Notes: generated from the letters alone by a model not told the origin. 64,000 bases of DNA from Oryzias latipes (GCF_002234675.1 NC_019872.2:15559950-15623949), one strand, 5' to 3'; positions 27,904 to 40,572 are shown, numbered from the stretch's first letter. A program made the numbers and translations.

Positions 27904-28707
27904 ATATGGGAGAATTGAAGGGCAAAGCTGTATACAAATAAGCCCTTTTACAGATATCAAGGCTTTAGTTTAACGTTCCGAGTTTGTGATGTAGTTGTGA
28001 CATTACATCAACCGTTGCATCATTTTATGATACTTAGCTCTTGAATTATGCCATTCCGAAACATTTAAAAAACCTGCACTTTGTACCTCCCAAAGCATTT
28101 ATTGTTTGCACCAGCTTGCAAAAACAACAACTGCTGTTTCAGCTGTGCAGGCACAGCCGTCTGACAGGTTCATGTCAGACGTGACTTGATGCTTAGCCGG
28201 AGAAAAAAAGACACTCGCAGACGCTTTACCTTAGCAGTACGTTAACCAGTAACACAGCAACTGCACATATTCAAGAAGGGACTTTATTTGAACTATTTCA
28301 AATAAAGACATTAGGTAAAATAGGTCAAAAAATAAAAAAGTTACACAAAACACAAAAAACCTGCACAATTTTTTTAATTAGAGAAGATGGCTTTGAAGAA
28401 AAATAGAGCTCTAAGCAGTCTTTGCTTAACACGGTGAATGAACATATAAACTAATCATGTTGTTTATCCAGTCACTGTCAAACAAGATGTAATAGCATAT
28501 TTAATTTAATAACTTGTTCTCTCTTTTTCCACTAATAAAGATGTTGGGTCATAAAAAGTAAAATTCATTACATTTGAATTAAATGCTATTTCTAAGCAGT
28601 GACTTTTGTATTGGACAATTATTAAAAATGATTAAAAATAAATAATAATGATAGTATTAAAAAAAAAAGTACTGTCATACAGTAGTTTTTTCTATGTGTT
28701 AATGATT

Positions 28708-28772
28708 AATGAGGGCAATTTCCCACGGCAAACCTGACCATCTCCCACAGCACACTGGTTGAAAAACACTGT
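28708..28772 (-). mobile_element. hAT-like terminal fragment
   Basis: Read on the minus strand, the block starts CAGTGTTTTTCAACCAGTGT and continues GCTGTGGGAGATGGTCAGGT, the end sequence of a common vertebrate hAT group. No matching right end or target duplication was found. A short unassigned frame to the right (28776-28979 plus, with CGRC) has no recognised family. Confidence 0.45.
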
Positions 28773-29950
28773 TCTATGGTAAAGATGAAGGTCCCTCTGA
28801 AGTTCCCCAAACCGGTTGGGTTGAGGAATAAAAGTAAGCCCCCTTTCCAGCAAATTAAGCCGTGGTGCGGTAGGTGTGAAAAGGGTAGAGAGGTTAAGGA
28901 TTATGGACTTGGAGTCCCAGCCTATAGGTCCCTCTCTGGGTGCATTAAAGGTATAGAGGTACCGGTTGGGCCTCTGTAAATTTAGGCCTATGTGGCGCAA
29001 AAAGTTCATGAAAGGAAAATAGACGGAAAACATTATGCACTCACTTATCTATTTTTCAGGAGAAAAATAGGAGATACAAAATGTAAAAGAATCTGGTAGC
29101 TAAAGAATAAAAAGCTTTATAAAGAGTTTGCTTTAAAAAATAACTCCCTCTGTTTGGTAACATAAACCGATTTTTTTTTTTTAAACTTCCAGCTAGATTT
29201 CTGTTTTTGTAGCAGTTCAGCACACTTAGGAATTTCATCGGGTGAATACAGACATTACCAAACCTGCTATAGGCTGTGTTTGCCTTAAACATGTCATGAT
29301 TTCCTGACCTTAGGAGTTTGAATAATCCTTCAGAATAAACAAACTATATTTAAAAATAAACGTTTTAACTTTAGACCACTTTTATCATAACTAAACTCAG
29401 ATCAAAGACATCATGCTATGTCTCATATTAGGTCATTTGCGCATTCGTATGGAAAAATGTAGACAGTAATGGTATAATGTAAATTTAAATGCTAGCGTTT
29501 GAAATGGGTTCATGTTGTTGGCAGTAATTTCAAATATCCTCTTAGTATTGACATAATAAAGATATTGCCTGCAGCAAAACAGTTGATATACTCCCTTTAG
29601 TTTTATCATACTTTCACTTCCACATTTAATGACTCAGATCTTCAGCACTGACTTAGAAGAGGGTTGTGATCCCCCTAAAGATCTAGTTAAACATTTTTTT
29701 TAAATGTGTTTTTAGATCTTGTTAAACTCTAACTAACTCACGCCTTAATAAACCATGTCAGGTAATTTATAACCCACATTTAAGATTTTTATCTCTAGAT
29801 GAGCATCATTCTGTTACAAAATGATGACAAATTGTAATATTTTGTCAAGCAAAAAACATCTTCAATGTAAATAAAGTGGTGTGATGAACTTGTTTGTCAC
29901 ATCACTTATGACACACCTTAACAATTTACTTTTGGCGGGTTCTATTTAAT

Positions 29951-30002
29951 GGTAAGGGTTAGGGGTTAACCCTAACCCTAACCCTAACCCTAACCCCAAC
30001 CC
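29951..30002. repeat. Short interstitial telomeric repeat, head-to-head
   Basis: About one and a half TTAGGG-type units (GGGTTAGGGG) face at least four CCCTAA units, meeting at GGTTAACC near 29966-29970. Telomere repeat tracts inside chromosomes are known; the head-to-head order is the one expected at end joining. The tract is only about 50 bp. Confidence 0.8.
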
Positions 30003-30837
30003 ATGGTTCAATTAAATTAATTTTTTTAGGTTTTGTGAACTGAACGGTTTTTGAACTTACTAGCACCAGTTATCACTTAAAAGTTACAGTCCATCTGATA
30101 TATTCATCAAATTATTTAAAATATTTTACCCATTTATGATGATGCAGTCTATATTTTGGAGGACATTTTATTTTGAATTAATTTTTGAATAAGTTAAATG
30201 TTTAGGCCTAATACTTTGAGTCCTGCATCTTTGTGCAGTTAAGGAACTTGGGCGTTAACAAAGATTTTCAACATCATCGTCTTAGCCTTCAAATTTACTT
30301 TCAGAAATTAAAAAGTACTTTTTCTGGAAGAAACAATTCTGGATTAAACTTTCCAAAACCCAAATTCTGGTCTTTTTTTTTTTCTTTTTGTAAAACTATA
30401 TTCCTTTAGAGTTGGTTTTCCGCCTCGCTGTCGAGCTGTTTCTGTACCTAGTAAGGCCAAATTACAACAAGAAGGATGTTGTTGTAGCTGTATTTTATGA
30501 CACCATGACAGATTGTCTAACATACTGGTACTGAAACACCAGTATGAAACATAAAAGTGATGATGATTGAAACAAAAATATTCAGTTGAATTTTTTTTGT
30601 TTTTTTTTTGTTCTTCAAATTTGTCATGTGAAATGCGTAATACAGTTTTTATGCTTTCTTGTTGATTTTTTATTTGTCTTCAGCTAAAAGTGCCTAAACG
30701 ATTTGAAAAGTTACTGTACGCACGCCAAACTTTACCTCAGAAAAGTTCAAATTCAAGCAGAACGTGTGAAATGTATTTGTATTGAAGGAAGATGGACAAG
30801 CGTCTTGTCGTGACACATAGGGTAATCATTAGACAGG

Positions 30838-31255
30838 GACTCTCGGCTACTGTTAAAAAAGAACTTTGGTTGAGGAATTGCTAAGCTGATTTGAATTTTT
30901 TTTCTTGTAAAATGAGAAAATAAACTGAATGTTACTTTGATGGGTTTCGGAGAATTTAGATGAAAGCTCAAAAGTCACGTGAAACAAGACTTGAGAACAA
31001 ATAAAGTGAAGATTGTACTCAAAGAAGTGGGGTCTTTTTTGCCTCGTTTTTTTCCAACATGGCTGTAATTTTCAGTGACATGAACCCACACCAGGCTTGT
31101 TCAGTTATATATTGATAAATATTAAATAATTAATATTGCCAGTTGTGGATTCACTTCCTCAGAATTTACAAGAACTGAGGAAATCTTCTCCCACTGATGT
31201 TAGTTAATTGGTGAAATTCTACTGCAGCTGATGGAGAACAGAAAGTACTGATTTA
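30838..31255 (+). repeat. Duplicated segment, copy 1
   Basis: The sequence from GACTCTCGGCTACTGTTAAA to GCAGCTGATGGAGAACA recurs at 32067-32740 with roughly 10-15% divergence. Shared landmarks include CAAGAACTGAGGAAATCTTC and CTGTAATTTTCA. No coding potential was recognised. This copy lies in otherwise unannotated sequence. Confidence 0.75.
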
Positions 31256-32066
31256 CTTCACAGAGCTGCACCATCACTGCTTGTGTGACTTCAAGGAGGC
31301 TCAAGTGTTTTTGATCATTCTCTTTGCCCACATGATTAACTTACATTTAAAGTGGTTTGCAAAGGTCACATTCATTATGTGTTAAGAAATAAATTGTGCG
31401 TCAGCTGATGAAAAACTGGGTTGTTTGAAGATGACGGGGGTCAAACAACAACATGCCACGTCAATGCTGAGTATTCAGGGGGAACATTAACTGCGCAGAT
31501 CAACAGAGCTGACCAAATACATCCATGTTCATGAACAGGCCCTGTAGAGGTCTGAAGTGTAACTTTTTGTGTTTGGGGTTGAAGCTCAGCAGAGGAACTT
31601 TAATGAAAAGCTTTTACACCAAAAGCATACCTCCAGCAGTTACAATATGAATCTGTAGATTTACTACCTTTAGATCAGAATAATGGCAGTGTTCTTGGTA
31701 AAAAAAAAAAAAATCAAATATAGGTATAAATGAGTTATAACACATATGTTTTTCCAGCTAAAAACTGTCTGACAAAATGTTGTTCTTTAGTCAATTTGAA
31801 ATGGGAAAAGCCTATAAACCCTAAATACTTAAAAGAAAAATCACAACCTAAACAAAGCTACACGTACACTCACAGGCCACTTTGTTAGGCACACCTGTCC
31901 AACTCAAATTTCTTAGCCAATCACATTGCAGCAGCTCAATGCCTTACATAGTTAAGATGACCTGCTTCAGTTCAAACTGAGCATCAGAATGGGGGAAAAA
32001 AGGCAAATGAAGTGACTCCAATCGTGTCATGGATGTTGGTGCCGGAGAAGCTGGTCTGAGGATTTG

Positions 32067-32740
32067 AGACTCTCAGCTACTGTTAAAAAGGAACTTTGGT
32101 TGAAAAATTGCTAAGCTAATGTGAATTCTGTTCCTTGTAAAAATGTCTGAGAAAAAAAACTGAATGTTGCTTGGATGGGTTTTGGGGAATTGAAATGAAA
32201 GCTCAAAAGTCATGTGAAACATGACTAGAGAACAAATAAAGGGAACATTGTATTGAAGGAAGTGTTTTCTTTTTTGCCTGGTTTTTTCCGTCATGACTGT
32301 AATTTTCATTGACATAAACCTACACCAGGCTTTTTCAGTTTTATATACAATACAATAATAATAATTAAAAAAATTAATAATAATGGATTAGATTTATCTG
32401 CGCTTTTCCAGATGCTTACAATGTGTCCATTATTCATTCACCCCTTGGTGATTGTAGAGGCGTGGCTGCCAGTTCATGCCTATGGTCCCTCTGACCATCA
32501 CTGCGACATTCATACGCATTCACACACCAATGGAGCCACACTGGAGGCAGAGAGGGTGAAGTGTCTTGCCCAAGGACACAATGACAGTTGACAGGGCGGA
32601 GCGGGGATCGAATCGCCGACCCTTCGATCTATATATGTTACTGGTTGTGGATTCCCTTCCTCAGATTTACAAGAACTGAGGAAATCTTCTTACACTGATG
32701 TTAGTCAATTGGTGAAATTCCAAAGCAGCTGATGGAGAAC
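32067..32740 (+). repeat. Duplicated segment, copy 2, inside the Tc1 relic
   Basis: This matches 30838-31255 from GACTCTCAGCTACTGTTAAA to CAGCTGATGGAGAAC, but is split at about 32360-32636 by a different dispersed repeat. It occupies the place of several hundred bases of Tc1 transposase. Confidence 0.75.
32380..32632 (+). repeat. Dispersed teleost repeat (CTTGCCCAAGGACAC family)
   Basis: It contains TTATCTGCGCTTTTCCAGAT, TTCATTCACCCCTTGGTGAT, GTGTCTTGCCCAAGGACACA and GGGGATCGAATCGCCGACCC, the conserved blocks of a very common fish interspersed repeat. The class is not certain from sequence alone. Confidence 0.65.
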
Positions 32741-34019
32741 TCTGACTGCACAACACGTCCAACCTTGAGGCATTTGGGCTACAGCAGCAGAATACCACTC
32801 CTGGTGCTACTCTTGTCAGCTAAGAAAAGGAAACTGAGGCTACAATTCACACAGACTCACCAAAACTGGACAATAGTAGGTTAGAAAAACATTGTCTGGT
32901 CTGATAAGTCTCCATTTCTGCTGACATTCAGTTCCTAGGGTGAGAATCTGGCATAAAAAATGTGAAAGCATGGATCCTTTTTGCCTTGTATCAACTGTTC
33001 AGGCTGGTGGTTGTGGTGTAATGGTGTGACAGATATATCTTGGCACACTTTGGGCCCCTGAGTACAAATTGAACATGTTTCCAACACCACAGCCCACCTA
33101 AGTATTGTTGCTGACCATATCCATCCCTTTATGACCACAGGCTACCCATATTCTGATGGCTACTTCCAGCAGGAAAACACACCATGTCATAAAGTTGGAA
33201 TAATCACAGACTGCTTTCTTCAAAATGACAATGAGTTCACTGTCCTCAAATAACTTCAACAGTCAACAGATATCAACCCAATCGAGGACCTTTGGGATGT
33301 GGTGGAACCGGACATTGCCACCATGGATGTGCAGCCAACAAATCTGCAGCAACTGTGTGATGCTGTCACGCTAACATGGACCACACTCTCTGAGGAATGT
33401 TTCTAGTACCTTGATGAATCTATGCCACTAAGGATTTAGGCAGTTCTGAAGGCAAAAGGGGGTCCAACACGGTACTAGGTGTACCTGATAAAGTAGCCGA
33501 TGAGTAAAAGCTGTAGTTGTAAAAAAAATAGTTGTCTAGGAAACGCGTCATGCTGTGAAATGATGTAATTATTTTAACGTTTAATTTGTATTACCAGAAT
33601 GAAAAGACACTCAAAGCGAAATGCACTGAAGATATGAATGAAATCATAATGCAGTATTGGGTAGAGATAAGACATCAGGAAAGGCTCAGGAAAACATAAC
33701 AATGCTATCTTTCCCTCGAATGTGATGTTGTTTTAGAAGCATTTAAATATATAAATGTCATTTAAAATATTTCCTCAGCCAAAAGACCATCAATGAGGAT
33801 CTTCTGGCTAGTTGTCAAGTCTGAAGTCTTCACCATATTGCACTGAACAGAGAGAAGTGGAACTAAACTGAACCAATTTAATGTCATCTGGGGAACCTGT
33901 GCAGGTGTTTTGAGTTTACCAGACGATTAATTGGTGAAACTCAGTTTAAAAACATGCATGTTTTGTGTGCAGGCTAAATTAACAGATAATTCAGATTTAA
34001 ATGTAGATTTTAGTAGGGC

Positions 34020-34610
34020 TGAGATTGCAAATTTAGTAAGGAGAAAATTCATAGCCACCTGGCAAGAGAGATGAGAGAGGGAGAAGACAGGAAGGTGGTT
34101 TTACAAGGTGAAGAGAACAGCTGGGAAGATGGAAGGTTAGGAAAGGAATAGGAGGGAGGAGGTGGTCCTCTCCAGATTACGATTTGGACACACAAGTATT
34201 AATTACCAGCTTCATACAGTCAGTAAGCATGTAAATGGTAAATATAATTATTGTCAGGATGTTGAAACTGTATAGCATGTTGTATTGAAATATCAGTATT
34301 ACGCAAGACAAAGAGCCACACTCAGAAAAAAGGTTTAAGAGCTGAAGATTCTGTGGAATATTTATGAAATTTCAGGAAATAGGGACTGTTTTGTGTATTT
34401 GTTTTAGTTTTTATGGAGGACACGCCTGATGGGGAGAATACAGGTTGCATAGAGTGGGATATGTCTACTGTTGTTGTAATAAAGCCCTCGACCCACGCTC
34501 CAGACCAGGTGGTGGCGGTAAAGTACCATTCTGTTGTTTGCCAATATTTTTTCTTTTCATGGCTTTTATGAACTGGAATCCGAATGTATGTTAAAATAAA
34601 CAAAAAAGTA
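34020..34610 (+). mobile_element. Non-LTR retrotransposon C-terminal relic
   Basis: The plus strand, in broken frame, encodes RIRFGHTSINYQLHTVSKHV, then GKYNYC and HVVLKYQYYARQRATLRKKV, resembling the zinc-knuckle-like C-terminus of LINE ORF2 proteins. The trailing CAGACCAGGTGGTGGCGGTA is common at the 3' end of such fish LINEs. The clade is not assigned. Between 33505 and 34020 nothing else was recognised. A CT-rich simple repeat lies at 34655-34705. Confidence 0.5.
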
Positions 34611-35031
34611 CCAGTCTGGCTTGAATTTCTCTATGATATTCTATTTTTTTTTGAAAGAGTCTCTCTCTTTCTTGCTTTCTCTCTCTTTCTCTCTCTATCT
34701 CAAACCTAGCAAGGGGATTTAGTCATGAATCGATTGGAAAATATAAAAAAAAGTAAAAGAAATTAGGGGAATGCACACATACATTATACATACATAAATT
34801 GATCATTGTGTCTGTCACTTGCTTTTGCATAAGAAACATGAGTAAGGCAGGAGTCTTGTCGACAGGGGGAGTCAAAGGACTTATTTATATATTATACAAA
34901 AACATCCAACATTAATAGTTAAAACCTAGCATGTAGTTTTCACAGAAATACAATTTACGGTACTTTAAAGCAGCATTGACCCATATTACCTATAAAACAT
35001 TGTAAACATTTTTTGTACAGCCTTCTCTCTT

Positions 35032-38000
35032 TTAATCTGTCTTCTTGTTTTTCTTCGCAGCAGCAGCAGCAGCAGTGCTGCTCTTTGAGCAGCAGACCTG
35101 GAGCAGCAGGACAAAGCTCAGGCCTGAGGACAGTATGTGCAACAGGCTGGTAAAAGAGCTGCCCGACTCCTGCAACGGGAAGATCTTAATAAGTAAAGAG
35201 CACAGGGAGGGATCATGGATCCAAAAATATGTGTGAGAGCAATTTCCTATTGCACACCTGCAAAGAAACAACAATGAGTCCCAGAGACCCAGTCCACGTC
35301 AGAAACACAGACAGTGTGGACAGCTGACCCGTGTGGCCATTTTGGTGGTTGGTTATAGTCTGGAAAACCTGGAAACAATATTAGTGAAGGTTTCACTCTA
35401 TAATAATAAATAATCACAAAAAACACATGTATCACACAACAGCACATCAAGCTCTTACCTTGCTTGCATTAACAGCTGCTAGATTGGAAGCTTGCATCAA
35501 TGAGACAACTGCAGTAGCTGCACAGCGAGCCAGGAGGAGCATCACACCACCAAAAACCAGGAGCAGCAGCAGACCTGATGAGCACAAAACAGGAATTATA
35601 AAAGATAGTTGAGTCATTATCAAAGAAATAAAAGTTTTTACATTTGTCTTAAATTGTTCTTAGTTTATTTTAAGTTAAAACCAAAAATGTATGCTTAACA
35701 GTCCATTAGACAAAAATGGGTTCAAATCTAGTACGGTACATGGTTTTTACTTAACTTTCTTTGTTCATTTGACTGATCTATTTTATACTGTTGTGGTCTC
35801 AAATAACCACGTTTTTACTTTTAAAATCTTTTTTCCTCTATTTTTAATCATTTAAAGTTCAAACGTTTGAACAACTGAACAGAATTTAATTTACTTTCAA
35901 ATAAATACTGTTTAAAAAAGAAAAAATTATTCATAAGATTAGATTTAAACAAATCCTTATTTTAACTTTTTGTGTACTTTTTAAATTGCTCAACTAAAAA
36001 AGTAAAAAATAAAACTGAATTTAGGTTCAATTTTATAAAACGTTATTGCTAAAATTACAGTTAGTACACAGGTTTCTTGTGATTCTAAAATAAATTTTAA
36101 CGCTTTCTGTTTTTGAAGACTGTACCCAAATCAATTCAGTTATCATTAAAAATAGCTTTAAATATGCTTCACTTTAATTATAGAATTATCTGAAAACCAA
36201 AAAAAAAAAAAAACATTAGGCAGCAGTTAGGTTGTTGTTAAATACTTAACACAAAACAATAAAAGGTGAAGCTACTGCAAAACAGTCACCACAAGTCAAA
36301 CAGAAGCGATGTGTGAACGGTGTTTCTGCTGATAATATGCATATTAAGCACGCACACAAAAATACATCCCGATTAAACGTGTCTTCAATTGCCACTCAAA
36401 GTTTGAACTTTTATCAGTTCTGCTGTGCAAAATGAAAGCAAACTTTTTAATTTGAAAGAATTTTCAAAGAAATCCAACTTTTTTCTATGCATTCATAGAA
36501 TCCATTAAAACTAAATGTGATTTATTTGAAGTGTTTAAAATAGTTCTTAAAAGTTTACTTTTATAGGACAAATAATCAATATTTGTTTTATCAGAGAATA
36601 AAATTCACTTTCCTGCTTCTAATCTATTTCCATAAAGACACAAATTTATGGTGTTTGCCACAAAAATATTAACATAAAAAAAATTGCAGTTTCACGTGAA
36701 AAAAAGAAACTTCTGATTTCTATAAAGATAAAAAAATAGAGATGCATTTCAGCAAAATATAAAGTTGTTGACCTTTGAGGGTTTTACCCTGATGATGCAT
36801 GATGAGGAAGAGGATGGCTGCTGTCTGAGACAGAGTGAAGAGCCTTTCCGCCCAAGCACTGCAGAGAAGACACAGAATGATGTAAAATCATCCGTAACCT
36901 TTAATAACCAAATGCACTAAAAAAAGGAAAACAAAGCAGGTCATCAAAGCAAGGGAAAGAAGCTGACGGTGAACAAAACAAGGAAATGCAACAAAATATT
37001 GACAATGAAGAGAAATTAAAACTTAAATTAAAATTTCCCTTAACCCTTGTGCTATCTTAGATGACCCCACCCTTACTTTGACGTCTTATTCCTACCATGA
37101 CAAAGGTGGATAAAGGTGGAAAGATTTCATGTAATCCATGGACACCAGTGAAGATCACAAATCATTGAAGAAAAAAGGTTCAGCGCACTGTATAGTGGGT
37201 CTAGATGACCCAACTCCCAATGTTAAAGTGCCTAGGATACCACAGGGTTATGGACCTTGAAGCCAGGTAAGTGTGTGTCACAAAAAAGAACGAAGTCTAT
37301 TTCACAAAGGAAAAAAAAAAATCTTAATCAGATCAGATGAAAAATCAAATTGTGAAAGGCCCCTTAAAGCTACTGTTTCTTTTTAGCTTTAAATATTTAA
37401 AGTCATGTTTTGAAGCATAAATGAACTGGAACAGTTCATTTATTGGAACAGTTCATTTATTATTTATTTATTATACTGTTTCTTTTTAGCTTTAAATATT
37501 TAAAGTCATGTTTTGAAGCATAAATGAACTGGAACAGTTCATTTATTGAATTGGAACAGTGGACAGAAAACTCAGGCTGATGAGGTTCAGCAGATCCGAT
37601 GGACTGAACAATGTGATTCTGCTTTTCTGGGTAAACAGCATCTCAAAAGACAGACTATGTGTTCCTTCTGAAGGGAGAAAGAGCAACAGGGGAAAACATG
37701 CCGTGCAGGTGACATTACAAAAGTTGTCAGTTTTATTTCAATACATTTTCGTAATAATTGAGTAACAACTATCGTGTATTTGCAAAAAAAAGGAAAAGCA
37801 TAAAGTTGAAGTTCATGTTTGCCTGGCTTTAATAACTTACAAAAATGGGAAGTTGTGGGCCACAGCGTAGACAACAGGGCACGAGAGAGCATAAAGCTGC
37901 AGCAGGAAGGACGCCACGCTCAGGCCTTCCGCACTTCCCCTCCACAGGATCTTCAGCAGCTGGGGAGTCTGAGCTGCATCCACAGCAGGGGTGGGGGTTA

Positions 38001-38584
38001 CAGGGACACACTTAGACTCCATGCAGATTTGTATCCACCTTAAATGATTCCCGCCGTGCAAATGAAGTTCTTTTGTAGCAGGAGGACTGATCAGATTAAG
38101 TGGAACTCTAAAGCAAATGACTTTGCACTTTTCTGCAGATGATAATGTGTTTCTGCATGCAGATGACAAGTAGATACAGATTATTGTCACAGGCCTGAGG
38201 CTGTTGGGCTTTTCTCACACTTTTTCTGAGCACAGAAACTGCTACGCTAAATAGATCATTTCTGATGAAGAAATTAAGTGTTTACTGTAAAAGGACAGTG
38301 AGCAGCAACTGTTTACTGGTTTTATATTAGTCTCACCCAAAAACGTGTCCAATATGATCCAGAATCCAGCGATTCTGTTCAGCACAAACTTCAAGCACGG
38401 AACTGCAACACAAGAGAGCAGCAGAAGAAAAAAAAAACTCTTTACACATGCAGGGAGAATGGAAACATTTGTCCAAACATTCCTCTACCTCACCGTGCAC
38501 GTTGCCTGTGAGAAAAATCTGCTCGTAGCATTTCTCTGGCATCAGGTTTCCAACGAGTAAGTTTCTGACAAGAGACATGGCCAT
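35032..38584 (-). CDS. mpdu1: Mannose-P-dolichol utilization defect 1, seven exons, complete
   Basis: ER membrane protein required for use of mannose-P-dolichol and glucose-P-dolichol in N-glycan, GPI-anchor and C-mannose synthesis (MPDU1/Lec35). CDS on the minus strand: 38584-38494, 38402-38337, 37973-37841, 36858-36773, 35574-35459, 35368-35258, 35169-35032; 741 nt, 246 aa against 247 in human. The start MAMSLVRNLLVGNLMPEKCY aligns with the family start, and an upstream in-frame ATG lacks family support. The first PQ-loop shows TPQLLKILWRGSAEGLSVAS (residues 55-74). The second half has LMQASNLAAVNASK and NGHTGQLS. The protein ends KKTD, a KKXX ER-retrieval signal like human KKAQ. Exon 4 uses a weak donor (AAAG gtcaac). 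The last exon has six alanine codons, a short GCT repeat. Intron 3 holds a TTAA MITE and a tandem duplication. Confidence 0.95.
37040..37251. mobile_element. TTAA-flanked MITE, copy B, in mpdu1 intron 3
   Basis: TTAACCCTTGTGCTATCTTA at the left and CTAGGATACCACAGGGTTAT at the right bound 212 bp. The interior is nearly identical to copy C at 40360-40572 (for example CATGTAATCCATGGACACCA). The right TTAA has decayed to TTAT. Confidence 0.82.
37371..37555. repeat. Tandem duplication, about 102-bp unit, two copies
   Basis: TACTGTTTCTTTTTAGCTTT starts at 37371 and again at 37473, and the following 80 bases through CTGGAACAGTTCATTTATT are identical. Complete identity suggests a recent event. It lies in mpdu1 intron 3. 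Confidence 0.85.
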
Positions 38585-39715
38585 CTTGGCTCCAGTGTAG
38601 CTCGGAATGATCCTCAGTAAACTGGGGGAGGGACTCATATGTTCTCCGGGAGTCATCCACAGAGGGGTGGGTTTAAATTCACTCACAGAGTCAAAGTCCA
38701 ATGACTGGGTTGGATAAAAACTTGATTTAAGTAATTGACTGGATACTCTCACATACAGTCTACGTTCTAAGTTTTGAAAGGTTAAAACCTAGTTTTTATT
38801 GATTCAGAATCTGTTTTTATCATGCAAGTATAAAGTTCTGTGATCAGGTAGATGACACATTTTTAATTTCCAAACAGAAAACAACAAGGCAAACATTTAT
38901 TGACCTTTAATCTCTGACAGCTTTTTTTTAATCCCTTTTCTTGCTTATAAAATGTCATTATGGATTTTAAACAGTTTTGATCTTAAGAATATTGATAGTC
39001 TTGTTAAGGATTCTTGACGTTTTTAAAAATAAACTTGTAAAATATTTTCAGTTGAGGAAAATTTGACAGTGTTTGACAAGTCTAAAGCTATGAAAAATAA
39101 GAAAAGCCTGTACAGTAAATGCTTTTTTTATATTATTATTATTTATTATTGACATTTGGATGAGTGTACCAGTAATAATAAATTAGTCCTTAGCCACAAA
39201 GCCCATTTTAGCAATCAAAGTTTGGATGTTTCTTGTTCTGGAACGTTTTGATTTGACTATTTGGCTCCTTGAACCTTCAGTTTACAGAACTCAGTGTTTG
39301 ATACATTTGCTGATTCCTCATTGGTCTTGTAATCATTGAAATTCAATAAAGTGAAATAATACATGCACCCCAGACTGAGGGAGATTGATTTTCTTGTTTT
39401 TTTTCTTCCATTAGCACACAATGATACTAATTGTTGTCACCTTCCAATCAGGCTTTTTGTAGATGATCTTGGAGTCCATTCTGTCTGTATGTGTAGGTCT
39501 ACAGGCTTGTTCTGACATGCTGTTGTAACCTTTTGAACTAAGATTTAACCCTCAGCCATTATGGCTCTGAACAAGATGCCAATCTAATGGCGGAAGTGCT
39601 TCCACCAAAACGTGTCAGATACGTGAAACACAACTGTATCTGATACAAAGTAACCTGAAGAATCATCTAATACATGCAGACACTATGAACGTTTTTGAAT
39701 TAAGATGCCAATCTG

Positions 39716-39855
39716 TTGCAGGGCCAAACACTAACACAAACTCACTAGCAAATCGTGGGCAATTTAAAGACACCAATGAAGCATGTGTTAGGCCGAAGAA
39801 GCCGGAGTCCCCAGAGAAATGTCAGAGGAGACCATGCAAACTCCACTTTGACAGA
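39716..39855 (+). repeat. Dispersed teleost repeat fragment
   Basis: The order GTGGGCAATTTAAAGACACC, then AGCCGGAGTCCCCAGAGAAA, then CATGCAAACTCCACTTTGAC is that of the common fish repeat with the GGAAACCGGAGTACCC block, here diverged. The rest of 38760-40360 shows no gene. Confidence 0.6.
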
Positions 39856-40359
39856 TCCAAGCAAAGGTTCTGGGGGTTCCTTCTCAGCCTGTGTTATCTT
39901 ACCTTTGAACAGGTTCTTGGCCTTGATCATGATAGAATCTGATTGATTGCTTCAGTGAACCACACTCTTTACCCCCCACTCGTTACTCAACACCTCAGAA
40001 CCAGATTCCTGATGATCAAGACAGAGAAAAAATTCTAACTATAATCTTCAAAACACCGATCAGTCATTTCCAAAAGTTTCTTTTATTTCAAATTATTATT
40101 ATTCTCTAATTTCAAAATAAAATATATTCAAGCTATGATTAATTCTTTGTCAGTGGGAAAACATAAAAAATCAGCAGCAGAACATAAAAATGTATTTTTT
40201 GTACATTACATGTTCAGTATTAGACTTGTTAATGGACCCACTAGCTGACTGTAGCACTTGCTTAGATTTTTAACAATTTTGAAATTTCTTTTTTTACAAC
40301 TTTTACAAGGACAGCTTACATTAGTTTCAGTTTCTCAGGTGTTTGTCCAGGACACTTCT

Positions 40360-40572
40360 TTAACACTTGTGCTATCTTAGATGACCCCACCCTTACATTG
40401 ACGTCTTATTCCTACCATGACAAAGGTGGATAAAGGTGGAAAGATTTCATGTAATCCATGGACACCAGTGAAGATCACAAATCATTGAAGAAAAAAGGTT
40501 CAGCGCACTGTCTAGTGGGTCTAGATGACCCAACTCCCAACGTTAAAGTGCCTAGGATAGCACTAGGGTTAA
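40360..40572. mobile_element. TTAA-flanked MITE, copy C
   Basis: A 213-bp element with intact TTAA at both ends (40360-40363 and 40569-40572) and inverted ends ACTTGTGCTATC and GATAGCACTAGGG. It is nearly identical in sequence and orientation to copy B, 3.3 kb to the left. Confidence 0.85.

Larger units (their letters stand above)
31867..33504 (+). mobile_element. Tc1/mariner relic interrupted by a copied segment
   Basis: Ends CACTCACAGGCCACTTTGTT and its imperfect complement (GATAAAGTAGCCGATGAG) are flanked by TA. Plus-strand remnants match a widespread fish Tc1 transposase: WSDKSPFLLTF, then INPIEDLWDVVEPDIATMDV and LQQLCDAVTLTWTTLSEECF, in several frames with stops. Between about 32067 and 32740 the expected transposase sequence is replaced by a copy of 30838-31255, itself split by another repeat. 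It is an old, inactive copy. Confidence 0.82.

Noticed and set aside
28776-28979. 67-codon frame with a CGRC motif, possibly zinc-binding
   Set aside because: Only one CxxC pair, no second pair, no splice context, and it adjoins a hAT end; probably repeat-derived chance frame.
35700-35730. GGTTCAAATC resembling a tRNA T-loop
   Set aside because: No acceptor stem, D-loop or anticodon arm could be folded around it.
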